Made by a program: the position numbers and the translations under genes
Notes under the pieces: model-generated
What the model saw: only the letters and a program-made list of their open reading frames with translations
What the model was told of the DNA's origin: nothing
Databases searched by the model: none
Shown: positions 17,628-25,352 of the stretch, piece by piece
Numbering within the stretch: the first letter of the stretch is position 1
Layout of the letters: every line of letters starts with the position of its first letter
Source: CAXBMB01 sp052078155
GTDB lineage: Bacteria > Pseudomonadota > Alphaproteobacteria > Kiloniellales > DSM-21159
Assembly: GCA_052078155.1 (NCBI GenBank)
Contig: JBQJBP010000001.1
Location: forward strand, 620,001-684,000
Direction: 5' to 3'
DNA: 64,000 nt

Positions 17628-19217
17628 TCAATCTCCACTGTTGGGACTGGGGGCGGGATTCTGGGGGCTGGGGTGATAGAAGCGGGTCGGGGAGGAAACC
17701 GATTGCGGCCCTTTGCGGATGGTCTTGATCATCAGCCAGACATCCACCACGGCCAGGGCCGAATAGAAGACCACAAAACCGATCAGAGAGAACCAGACGT
17801 TGCTGGCAGGAATGTCTGACGCGCCCATAAAGGTGGGCAGCAGGCCTTCGACGATCCAGGGCTGACGGCCATACTCCGCCACGATCCACCCCATTTCTGA
17901 GGCGACCCACGGCAGAGGCAACGAAAGAAATGCGGCCCAGAGGAACAGGCGGTATCGATCCAGTCTGCGCATGCAGGAGAGGACGAAGGCGACGAAGAAC
18001 AAGGCAATGAAGATCATGGAACAGGCCACCATGATCCTGAAGGCCCAGAAGATAACCGGCACATCCGGTACGGTATCCCAGGAGGCCTTGTCGATCTCCT
18101 CCGCTGTGGCCTGGGTCACATCATCCCGGTAGCGCTTCAGCAGGAAGGCGTACCCCAGATACCGGGAATGGGTCACAAACTCTGCTTTGGCGTCGGCGTC
18201 ATCGGGGTTGTTGCGCAGGATCTCCAGAGCCGCATAGGCCTTGATGCCCTGATCTATGCGGCCTTTGGCCCGGTGCACCAGTTCATGAATTCCCTGTACC
18301 TCTTCATCCACGGAGCGTGTGGCGATGATACCCAGCAGATAGGGGATCTGAATTTCAAAATCATTTTCCTTCCGCTCCATATCCGGCCAGGCAATGGCGT
18401 TGAAGTCGGCCGGGGCTTCCTGGGTGTGCCACTCCGCCTCAATGGCTGCCAGCTTCATCTGCTGGTGTTCTGAGATGGTGTATCCGCTGTCGTCGCCCAG
18501 AACCGCTACAGATAGCGCTGAAGCCAGGCCAAAACTGGCGGCAACGGTCATGGAGCGTTTGGCCAGATCTTTGTGCCTGTTTCTCAAGAGATAAAAGGCG
18601 GAAATGGACAGCACAAACATGGCACCGGTGACATAGGAAGCTGAAACGGTATGCACGAACTTTGCCTGAGCCACGGGGTTCAGGATGACCGCGGCAAAAT
18701 CCGTCACTTCCATGCGCATGGTCTGATAGTTGAATTCGGCCCCCACGGGATACTGCATCCAGCCGTTGGCAATGAGGATCCAAAGGGCAGAGAAGTTGGT
18801 GGCGATGGCCAGCAGCCAGGTCACAGTCAGGTGCTGGATCCGGGTCAGACGGTCCCAGCCGAAAAAGAACAGCCCGACAAAGGTGGCTTCCATGAAAAAG
18901 GCCATCATGCCTTCAATGGCAAGTGGGGCACCGAAGATGTCGCCAATGTAGTGGGAGTAATACGCCCAGTTCATACCGAACTGGAACTCCATGGTGATCC
19001 CGGTGGCCACCCCCATGGCGAAGTTGATGCCAAACAACACACCCCAGAACTTGACCATATCCCGCCAGATGACCCGGTTGGTCATGACGTAGACTGTTTC
19101 CATGATGGCCAGCAGCAGGGCCAGGCCAATGGTCAGAGGGACAAACAGGAAGTGGTAAAGGGCCGTCAGGGCAAACTGCAGACGGGAAAGCTCAACAGTA
19201 TCCAGGAACTCGGTCAT
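17628..19217 (-). CDS. cydA: CydA, cytochrome bd ubiquinol oxidase subunit I
   Basis: Haem-binding subunit (b558, b595, d) of quinol oxidase; 529 residues is close to E. coli CydA (522). The axial ligand region TALYHFLFVPLTIG carries His near residue 22. GMNWAYYSHYIGDIFGAPLA and FVHTVSASYVTGAM (second His ligand region) follow. The quinol-binding Q-loop lies in the centre (about 240-380) and appears to be the long form. The C-terminal GWIVAEYGRQPWIVEGLLPT is diagnostic. The ATG overlaps the cydP stop by 4 nt, so the two are translationally coupled. Confidence 0.97.
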   Translation of the reverse strand: MTEFLDTVELSRLQFALTALYHFLFVPLTIGLALLLAIMETVYVMTNRVIWRDMVKFWGVLFGINFAMGVATGITMEFQFGMNWAYYSHYIGDIFGAPLAIEGMMAFFMEATFVGLFFFGWDRLTRIQHLTVTWLLAIATNFSALWILIANGWMQYPVGAEFNYQTMRMEVTDFAAVILNPVAQAKFVHTVSASYVTGAMFVLSISAFYLLRNRHKDLAKRSMTVAASFGLASALSVAVLGDDSGYTISEHQQMKLAAIEAEWHTQEAPADFNAIAWPDMERKENDFEIQIPYLLGIIATRSVDEEVQGIHELVHRAKGRIDQGIKAYAALEILRNNPDDADAKAEFVTHSRYLGYAFLLKRYRDDVTQATAEEIDKASWDTVPDVPVIFWAFRIMVACSMIFIALFFVAFVLSCMRRLDRYRLFLWAAFLSLPLPWVASEMGWIVAEYGRQPWIVEGLLPTFMGASDIPASNVWFSLIGFVVFYSALAVVDVWLMIKTIRKGPQSVSSPTRFYHPSPQNPAPSPNSGD

Positions 19218-19534
19218 TGGGAGAGGTCCTTGTTGGGGGCCGGTGTGGTGTCATTTGGGAGCGCAGGCGAGGGGGATGCCGCGGAAGCACCCGATTTGTC
19301 TGGGTTTTGCGACAGGTCGTCACCGACAAAACCGCGGTCAAACATGTTGTCGCCGACCACCTCAGCATCGATCACCGGGCGGTCGGCCGGGCGAAAGAAG
19401 AACCAGAACATGAAAATCAAGGCGCAGAGTTTAAGCGCCAGAGCCCAGGATATGGAGCGCAGGGGCAGCCCGCTGCGGCTTGCAGCGGAGGTGGGGGTGT
19501 CTTCTGGGTCAGCAAGAGGTTTTTCCGTCCGCAT
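19214..19534 (-). CDS. cydP: CydP, putative small accessory subunit of cytochrome bd
   Basis: A single-span protein of 106 residues encoded directly before cydA and overlapping it by 4 nt. After a polar N-terminus, one hydrophobic helix (SWALALKLCALIFMFWFFF) leads to RPADRP and a disordered acidic/proline-rich tail. Position and topology match the CydP family, often annotated as a putative small subunit of cyd oxidases. The frame extends to 19621; the ATG at 19534 has GGAAAG 6 nt upstream. The long tail (about 55 residues after the helix) seems longer than usual. Confidence 0.75.
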   Translation of the reverse strand: MRTEKPLADPEDTPTSAASRSGLPLRSISWALALKLCALIFMFWFFFRPADRPVIDAEVVGDNMFDRGFVGDDLSQNPDKSGASAASPSPALPNDTTPAPNKDLSQ

Positions 19535-19961
19535 GATCGTCTTTCCGAAACAATCCCAATAAGGCCGAGATGACTGGCCGAGAGGACTAACTGTACGGGT
19601 ACCTGAATGAGTAGAGGACACTCAACTTTGGTTTAGCGGTTACTCTATGGCTCTGACTGAAGGAAACTGAGGAGAACTTTTAAAGGAGCTCTTCGCCCTA
19701 TTTAAAGGGGGATCGCTTTTCTCAGAGGACTCTAACACAACTCCTACTCAGTGCAGAATTGTCACGTTTCAGACATCTTGTGGCGTGGCATTATCAGAAA
19801 AAGACCAGATTTTCATTTTGCTGTCAGTTGGTTATTTTTGAATAATCATAAAAATGGTTTGATGGGTCACCGAGTGGTTTTGTTTCTGAACAGGCAGAAT
19901 TCCCGGAAAGACTCGAGGTCGCAAAAACATTACCTGAAAAGTGTGACTCTGCCGGGGCTCT

Positions 19962-19975
19962 TGGATCAACATCAA
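19962..19975. promoter_or_regulatory. FNR/Anr-like binding site candidate
   Basis: TGGAT-CAAC-ATCAA matches the FNR consensus TTGAT-N4-ATCAA in 9 of 10 fixed positions. Control of bd oxidase by FNR-type proteins is common. It lies about 430 bp before cydP and the same distance before the LysR gene, which is farther than usual, hence the low confidence. Confidence 0.35.
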
Positions 19976-20063
19976 AACTCATTTGTTGCTCTATGGGGCA
20001 TTCAGCGGCTGTTAGGAAGTTTCTGCGGCTGCGGTGGATCAGGAGCTAATGCTCCAGCCCGGC

Positions 20064-20101
20064 ACAGCCGCCTGCCTGATTTCGGGTCCGCAGGCGGTTG
20101 T
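20064..20101. other. 12-bp stem hairpin, function unknown
   Basis: ACAGCCGCCTGC (20064-20075) pairs with GCAGGCGGTTGT (20090-20101), 12 consecutive pairs with one G-U, around a 14-nt loop. Neither strand has a T-run after it, so it is not a standard terminator. Confidence 0.6.
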
Positions 20102-20399
20102 ATGAAAGCTGCACGCCTCAGACGGCCTGAATGTTCGGGTGGGGAGAATACAGCCCGTCAGAAACCACTGGCTACTATGAGGAACAGGTCGGCCGGCGGT
20201 GTTTCTACCGCTGTGGCTGATTTCCGCCGTGATGCTGAAGATGCGCTATCTTGCAGTCCATAAGCCAGCGTGGTCTTGTGTCGCTTGGATTTGGCGCCTC
20301 TGCAAACTGGCGTCTCCTCTGTGACCGGACTGTGTTGTCTGACAGCCGCGTGGGTGGTCGACCAGCTGACGGCCCCGCCAATTGAGCAAGGCTTGCCCT

Positions 20400-21308
20400 A
20401 TGAGAGTGAGAAATCTGGACACCTTCTACTGGATTGCCACCCTGGGCGGGTTTCGGGCGGCTGCTGACAAGCTCAACCTGACCCAGCCGGCCATTTCCGC
20501 CCGCATTCAGGTTCTGGAACAGGATCTGGGCGCCGAAGTTTTTGTCCGGGAAGTTCGCAACGCTGAACTGACAGCGGATGGCCGACGGCTTCTGGCCTAT
20601 GCTGAGCGCTATATGGCTCTGGAACAGGAGGTGCTGACGGCGTTTTCCGACAGCACTTCCATAGAACAGACCATCCGGGTCGGGGCATCTGAAACCATCG
20701 TCACCACCTGGCTGCCGGATTTCATGGGGCAACTGGGCCGGTCCCGACGGCGACTTTCCTTCGACCTGAGCGTGGATTCAACGGACAACCTGCGCAATGC
20801 TCTGGTCGCCCGGGAGATTGATCTGGCTTTTCTGATGGGACCGGTGGCGGAGGTCAGTGTCACCAATCAGGAGATCTGTGCCTATGAAATGATCTGCGCG
20901 GCTCCGCGGGATCTGGCAAAAAGACATGACATCTGGTCACTGGAAGAGGTGGCACAGGTGCCGGTTCTGACCTTCGCCAACAACACCAAGCCCAGCCGCC
21001 AGATCCGCGAAATGCTCACCAGATCCAATGGTCAGACCGCCAAAATGACCACTTCAGCCTCGTTGGGCGCGCTCATTCGCATGGCCCAGTCCAACATGGG
21101 AATCTGTGCTGTGCCCAGGGCTGTGGTGCGGGCAGAATTGGAAAGCGGAGACCTGGAAGAACTCCAGACAGACTTTGTCCTGCCCAGCATCGCTTTTACG
21201 GCGTCCTATGTTTCGCAAAGCCCGGTCAGTGACCTGATGCGGCAGATCAGCCTGGACGTTCAATCTTATCTGGAAAGCAGTTTGATAAACAAAATCTATC
21301 AAAAGTAA
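20400..21308 (+). CDS. LysR-family regulator of the adjacent hydro-lyase/TRAP genes
   Basis: LysR-type transcriptional regulator of 302 residues. The winged HTH is at 5-65 (LDTFYWIATLGGFRAAADKLNLTQPAISARIQVLE). The periplasmic-binding-like effector domain covers about 90-295 (VGASETIVTTWLPDF, EICAYEMICAAP). It starts at ATG 20400 rather than the upstream TTG at 20382, since the HTH begins immediately. It lies 64 nt ahead of, and in the same direction as, a YcsI-type hydro-lyase and a TRAP transporter, so it is probably their regulator (inference). Unlike most LysR genes it is not divergent from its presumed targets. Confidence 0.88.
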   Translation: MRVRNLDTFYWIATLGGFRAAADKLNLTQPAISARIQVLEQDLGAEVFVREVRNAELTADGRRLLAYAERYMALEQEVLTAFSDSTSIEQTIRVGASETIVTTWLPDFMGQLGRSRRRLSFDLSVDSTDNLRNALVAREIDLAFLMGPVAEVSVTNQEICAYEMICAAPRDLAKRHDIWSLEEVAQVPVLTFANNTKPSRQIREMLTRSNGQTAKMTTSASLGALIRMAQSNMGICAVPRAVVRAELESGDLEELQTDFVLPSIAFTASYVSQSPVSDLMRQISLDVQSYLESSLINKIYQK

Positions 21309-21372
21309 CAAATTAATTCGATTTGATTTTCGTTTCCTGACGGTTTCTTTTGATGTCGGGAGGTGATCATCA

Positions 21373-22197
21373 ATGGATCAAATCGTTAAACACCGGACAG
21401 GGGCTGAACTCCGGGCTGCAGCCCGCGCAGGCATCTTTGCCGACCAAACCGCCGGTCAGGCGCCAGGATATCTGCAAGGCAATGTGGTGATCCTGCCAAA
21501 GGCCCTGGCCGGGGATTTTCTGCAGTTCTGCCTGAACAACCCCAAACCCTGTCCCCTGATTGGTCTGTCCAGTCCTGGTGATCCCACCTTGCCGTCACTG
21601 GGGCAGGGGATAGATATCCGGCATGATGTGCCGCAGTACCGTGTTTACCGGAAGGGCAAACTTCAGGAACAGGTTGCAGATATCGCGCCTCTGTGGAGCG
21701 ATGATCTGGTTACCTTTGTGCTCGGGTGCTCTTTTACCTTTGAAGAAGCCCTGATCCAGGCCGGTTACGGGGTGCGTCATATCGAACTGGGGCGCAACGT
21801 GCCCATGTTCAAAAGCAATTTGCAGACGCTGCCAGGCGGTCTTTTCAAAGGGCCGGTGGTGGTCACCATGCGCCCCTATCCGCAAGCCGCCATTCCCAAA
21901 ATCTTTGATCTCTGTGCCCGCTACCCCCACGCCCATGGGGCGCCATTGTTCTGGGGGGATCCGATGCAGATCGGCATCAAGGATCTGCAGCGGCCCGACT
22001 ACGGCGACCCGGTGCCGGTCAAAGCGGGCGAAATCCCGGTTTTCTGGGCTTGTGGTGTCACACCGCAAGCGGCCATCGAGGCGGTTCAGCCCGACCTCAG
22101 CATTACCCACGCGCCCGGTTACATGCTGGTGACAGATGTGCCGTCTGACAGCCAGCCAAAAACCATCAGTGGCTTAAGCCAACTGACATCAACCTGA
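21373..22197 (+). CDS. YcsI/DUF1445 family putative hydro-lyase (D-glutamate cyclase-like)
   Basis: Soluble protein of 274 residues in the DUF1445/YcsI family (UPF0317). Family features seen are APGYLQGNVVILPKALA, VPQYRVYRKG, FVLGCSFTFEEAL, RNVPMFKS, and the C-terminal ITHAPGYMLVTDV. Members are annotated as putative hydro-lyases, and the eukaryotic homologue is a D-glutamate cyclase giving 5-oxo-D-proline. No 5-oxoprolinase gene is in the window. Its tight placement between LysR and a TRAP transporter suggests that it acts on the imported acid (inference). Confidence 0.85.
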   Translation: MDQIVKHRTGAELRAAARAGIFADQTAGQAPGYLQGNVVILPKALAGDFLQFCLNNPKPCPLIGLSSPGDPTLPSLGQGIDIRHDVPQYRVYRKGKLQEQVADIAPLWSDDLVTFVLGCSFTFEEALIQAGYGVRHIELGRNVPMFKSNLQTLPGGLFKGPVVVTMRPYPQAAIPKIFDLCARYPHAHGAPLFWGDPMQIGIKDLQRPDYGDPVPVKAGEIPVFWACGVTPQAAIEAVQPDLSITHAPGYMLVTDVPSDSQPKTISGLSQLTST

Positions 22198-22242
22198 AAA
22201 TCACCGCGACTAAACCACCGCGAAACGAAGAGGGAAAGTAAC

Positions 22243-23292
22243 ATGAAACGCCATCTGCTTGCTGTTACTGCAGCTTCACTTCTGGCTCTGGGCGGGTTTG
22301 CCGCCAGTGCCGCCGACAAGCCCGTCACCATCAAAGCCGTAGGCACCTGGGGCAGCCTGACCAACTATCAGAAACATGAAGGTCCTTTCTGGAACGAGCA
22401 AATCAGCGCCGCCAGTGACGGCCAGATTCTGGGGGAAATCAAACCTCAGACCGAACTGGGCCTGAAGGGCTTTGAAATCATGCGCCTGGTGAAAAACGGC
22501 GTGTTTGACTTTGCCTTTGGTCTGCCGGGATACGTTGCGGCAGAAAACCCCATCTTCGAAGGCGGGGATCTGTCGTCTGTTACTCAGGACATCGACACAG
22601 AACGCAAAGTGGCGGAAGCCTACTTCCCAACGCTGGAGAAGGCCTTCGCCGAAACCTACAACGCCAAACTGCTGATGCTTTACCCGTTCCCCAGCCAGAC
22701 CCTCTGGTGCAATGGCGAAGTTAAGGGGCTGGCAGATCTGGAGAACAAGAAGATCCGCGTCTATTCCACGACCCTGGGTGATTTCGTTGAAGGTGTTGGC
22801 GGCACGTCAGTGACCGTACCCTTTGCCGAAGTGATTCCGGCCCTAGAAAAGGGTGTGGTGGACTGTGGCATCACCGGCACCATGTCGGCTTACAAAGCCA
22901 AATGGCATCAGGTGGCAACCCATGCCTACACCCTGCGGGTGGGCTGGGGCCTGGCCTTCGGTGCCATGAACATGGACAAATGGAACTCCATGAGCGAAAG
23001 CCAGCAGGCTCTGCTGACCAAAGAGATCTCCGCTCTGACCGATCGTATGTGGGCAGAAACCGCCACCGAAGATGAAGTGGCCATTTCCTGCATCACTGGT
23101 GGAAAATGTGACATTGGGGAACCCGGTGCCATGACCCTGGTGGAGCCAACGGCTGAAGATCTGGCGCTGCGGGACAAAATTGCCACCGATGTCATCCTCG
23201 CCCGCTGGGCAGACCGCTGCGGCGAGGACTGTGCTGCGAACTGGAATGACACAGTGGGCTCTCTGCTGGGCATGAAAGCCATGGCCAAATAA
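22243..23292 (+). CDS. TRAP transporter substrate-binding protein (DctP family)
   Basis: Periplasmic binding protein that delivers a carboxylate-type ligand to the DctQM permease. A clear signal peptide (MKRHLLAVTAASLLALGGF...ASA) is cleaved near residue 24. The DctP fold shows LKGFEIMRLVKNGVFDFAFG, the ligand-carboxylate Arg in NKKIRVYS, and VPFAEVIPALEKGVVDCGIT. Mature length is about 325. It carries six cysteines, two of them as close pairs (CITGGKC, CGEDC) in the C-terminal third, which is unusual and suggests disulfides. A terminator hairpin follows it immediately, so it may be made in excess over the permease. Confidence 0.92.
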   Translation: MKRHLLAVTAASLLALGGFAASAADKPVTIKAVGTWGSLTNYQKHEGPFWNEQISAASDGQILGEIKPQTELGLKGFEIMRLVKNGVFDFAFGLPGYVAAENPIFEGGDLSSVTQDIDTERKVAEAYFPTLEKAFAETYNAKLLMLYPFPSQTLWCNGEVKGLADLENKKIRVYSTTLGDFVEGVGGTSVTVPFAEVIPALEKGVVDCGITGTMSAYKAKWHQVATHAYTLRVGWGLAFGAMNMDKWNSMSESQQALLTKEISALTDRMWAETATEDEVAISCITGGKCDIGEPGAMTLVEPTAEDLALRDKIATDVILARWADRCGEDCAANWNDTVGSLLGMKAMAK

Positions 23293-23306
23293 GGAAGACC
23301 GAGAAG

Positions 23307-23346
23307 AGCGGCCGATGGGATGTCAAAACTCCCTCGGCCGCTTTTT
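23307..23346 (+). terminator. Terminator/stem-loop between dctP and dctQ
   Basis: AGCGGCCGA (23307-23315) pairs with TCGGCCGCT (23334-23342), extended inside by GGGA/TCCC after a one-base bulge, and is followed by TTTT. It lies 15 nt behind the binding-protein gene inside an otherwise co-directional TRAP operon. Confidence 0.8.
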
Positions 23347-23369
23347 CCAGAGCATGATTGGTTTTGGTG

Positions 23370-23482
23370 GGAGTGCTTTTCGCGTTTACCTAACCCGCAA
23401 GTCATCCTCTGACAGGTTGAAAAGTAAAAACTTCACGCTTTGAGCGGCGTCACGAAGTGAAGCCACGTAAAGCGATGTGTCT
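23370..23482 (+). repeat. Interspersed repeat copy A
   Basis: Degenerate intergenic repeat between dctP and dctQ. It shares CAGGTTGAAAAG (23413-23424) exactly with the copy at 36692, and TCACGAAGTGA (23450-23460) exactly with the copy near 36800. It ends in ...AAGCGATGTG like that copy's ...AACCGATGTG. Confidence 0.6.
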
Positions 23483-23507
23483 TTGAAGGGCAAAGGGGGC
23501 TGAAACC

Positions 23508-24068
23508 ATGGAAAGCCTGTTGCAGAAGACAGAGCGACTGAGCCGGGTGTTCGTCTGGATAGGCGGCAGCCTGATCATTCTCTCAGCCATCCTGGTGACC
23601 ATTGAAGTGTTTCTGCGGAAGATCTTCAATTTCTCCATCGGGGGCGCGGACGAACTGTCCGGCTATGCCTTTGGCATTGCGACGTCTTTTGGTTTCGCCT
23701 TTGCCCTGTTCGAGCGCGCCCACATTCGGGTCGATGCCCTTTACAATCTCTTTCCGGCAAAGCTGCAGATACTGGCCAACGTTCTGGGAATTGCTTTGCT
23801 GGCCGGTTTTGTCGGGGTGGTGTCCTGGATGGCCTGGGGCCTGGTGGCAGACACCTTGTCCTATGGCTCTCATTCCATCACGCCCATGCGCACCCCTTTG
23901 GCCATCCCGCAGATTCCCTGGTTGGTGGGCTGGCTCTTTTTCCTCTTGTGCTGCGTCCTTCTCATTGTTGGCGCTGCAGGCGCGTTGCTGCGTGGTGACT
24001 ATGTCCGGGCCAACAAGCTGATCGGGACCAAAACCATAGATGAGCAGATTGAAGAGGAGACCGTTTAA
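23508..24068 (+). CDS. TRAP transporter small membrane subunit (DctQ family)
   Basis: Small permease subunit with four hydrophobic segments in 186 residues: about 15-40 (VFVWIGGSLIILSAILVTIEVFL), 50-70, 90-115 and 130-155. The conserved FNFSIGGADELSGYAFGIATSFGFAFAL is typical for the DctQ-type fold. The preferred ribosome-binding site AGGGGGC lies 9-15 nt before the ATG. Its stop codon directly abuts the dctM start. It is separated from dctP by 215 nt that hold a terminator and a repeat. Confidence 0.9.
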   Translation: MESLLQKTERLSRVFVWIGGSLIILSAILVTIEVFLRKIFNFSIGGADELSGYAFGIATSFGFAFALFERAHIRVDALYNLFPAKLQILANVLGIALLAGFVGVVSWMAWGLVADTLSYGSHSITPMRTPLAIPQIPWLVGWLFFLLCCVLLIVGAAGALLRGDYVRANKLIGTKTIDEQIEEETV

Positions 24069-25352
24069 ATGATCACCAAACCGCTGCTCATTCTGGTTGC
24101 CCTGGTAGGGCTGGCTGTGCCCATTGCCGCCTCTCTGGGCTGGCTGGGTCTGACCATGCAGTATCTGGAAAGCCCCATGCCGCTGCACCGGGCACTGGGA
24201 GATATGGTCTGGCAGACCGGCACGGATTTCCTGCTGGTGGCCATTCCCATGTTCGTGCTGCTGGGCGAGATCCTGCTTCGGGCCGGCATCACCGAGCGCA
24301 TGTATGATTCCATGGTGAAATGGCTGGGCTGGCTGCCCGGTGGCCTGATGCACTCCAACATCGGCTCCAGTGCCTTGTTTGCAGCCACTTCCGGGTCTTC
24401 TGTTGCCACAGCCGCCACCATTGGCACCGTGGCGGTGCCGCAAATCAAAAAGCGCGGTTACAACGAACCGCTGTTCCTGGGAACGGTGGCCGCCGGAGGC
24501 ACGCTGGGCATTCTGATCCCGCCCTCCATCAATCTCATTCTCTATGGTCTGCTGACCGACACTTCCGTGCCTGAGCTCTATCTGGCCGGTTTCTTCCCCG
24601 GGTTTCTGCTGGCCGCCCTGTTTATGCTGACCGTGGTGGTGCTCTGTCTGCTGCGCCCAAGCTGGGGAGGGGACCCGGCCCGCGCCAGCTGGGCGGAGCG
24701 TTTTGCCGCCTTGCCGTCGCTGGTGCCGCCTATCGGCATTTTCCTGGTGGTGGTTGGCTCCATCTATGCTGGCATCGCAACGCCGACTGAGGCCGCGTCT
24801 CTGGGGGTCGTGGCTGCCATGGGACTGGCAGCGTTCAACAGAAAACTGACATTGGACATGCTGCGCCAGGCCGTGGAAGGAACCATGCGCACCACCGCCA
24901 TGATCATGCTGATTATTCTGGCTGCGGTGTTCCTTAACTTTGTGTTGTCGGTGATCGGTCTGACTCAGGCCCTGGCGGATTTTGTTACCGGATTGGGGCT
25001 CAGCCCCTTCCAGACCATGCTGATGATCGTTGGCATTCTGGTGGTTCTGGGCTGTTTCATGGAAACCCTGTCCATGCTGCTGATCACCGCGCCGCTGATC
25101 ACCCCCATTGTCATCGCATTGGGCTACGACCCGGTCTGGTTTGGGATCCTGCTGATGGTCCTGCTGGAAACCGCCCTGATTACGCCGCCCATCGGCATCA
25201 ATCTCTATGTGGTGCAGGGCATACGGTCAGGCGGGGAAATGCTGGATGTCATGAAGGGGGCCGCTCCCTTTGTGCTGACCATGTTCGCCATGGTTGCTTT
25301 GCTGCTGGCCTTTCCCGAAATCGCCCTTTGGCTGCCGTCTCTGTTCTACTGA
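24069..25352 (+). CDS. TRAP transporter large permease (DctM family)
   Basis: Large sodium-coupled permease subunit with about 11-12 hydrophobic segments in 427 residues. Family signatures are FLLVAIPMFVLLGEIL, GSSALFAATSGSSVATAATIG, and GGTLGILIPPSINLILYG. The C-terminal repeat includes TPTEAASLGVVAA and TPPIGINLYVVQGI. It begins with no gap after dctQ, so the two are coupled. The last 7 bases overlap, tail to tail, with the tctA gene on the other strand. Confidence 0.95.
   Translation: MITKPLLILVALVGLAVPIAASLGWLGLTMQYLESPMPLHRALGDMVWQTGTDFLLVAIPMFVLLGEILLRAGITERMYDSMVKWLGWLPGGLMHSNIGSSALFAATSGSSVATAATIGTVAVPQIKKRGYNEPLFLGTVAAGGTLGILIPPSINLILYGLLTDTSVPELYLAGFFPGFLLAALFMLTVVVLCLLRPSWGGDPARASWAERFAALPSLVPPIGIFLVVVGSIYAGIATPTEAASLGVVAAMGLAAFNRKLTLDMLRQAVEGTMRTTAMIMLIILAAVFLNFVLSVIGLTQALADFVTGLGLSPFQTMLMIVGILVVLGCFMETLSMLLITAPLITPIVIALGYDPVWFGILLMVLLETALITPPIGINLYVVQGIRSGGEMLDVMKGAAPFVLTMFAMVALLLAFPEIALWLPSLFY

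Larger units (their letters stand above)
19622..20399. other. 778-bp gene-free region between cydP and LysR
   Basis: The two flanking genes are divergent, so both promoters should be here. Visible contents are an FNR/Anr-like site (19962-19975), a short hairpin GGAGC-TAAT-GCTCC (about 20042-20055) and a long hairpin (20064-20101). A plus-strand frame at 19751-20263 has no recognisable features and is left out. Confidence 0.5.

Noticed and set aside
19751..20263. 170-codon plus-strand frame between cydP and LysR
   Set aside because: It runs through the hairpin region, is Cys/Gly/Arg-rich in shadow-like fashion, has no ribosome-binding site and matches no family.
20031..20270. Known riboswitch (cobalamin, TPP, glycine, SAM) upstream of LysR or cydP
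   Set aside because: None of the conserved core words of those classes could be found in either orientation; only hairpins remain.
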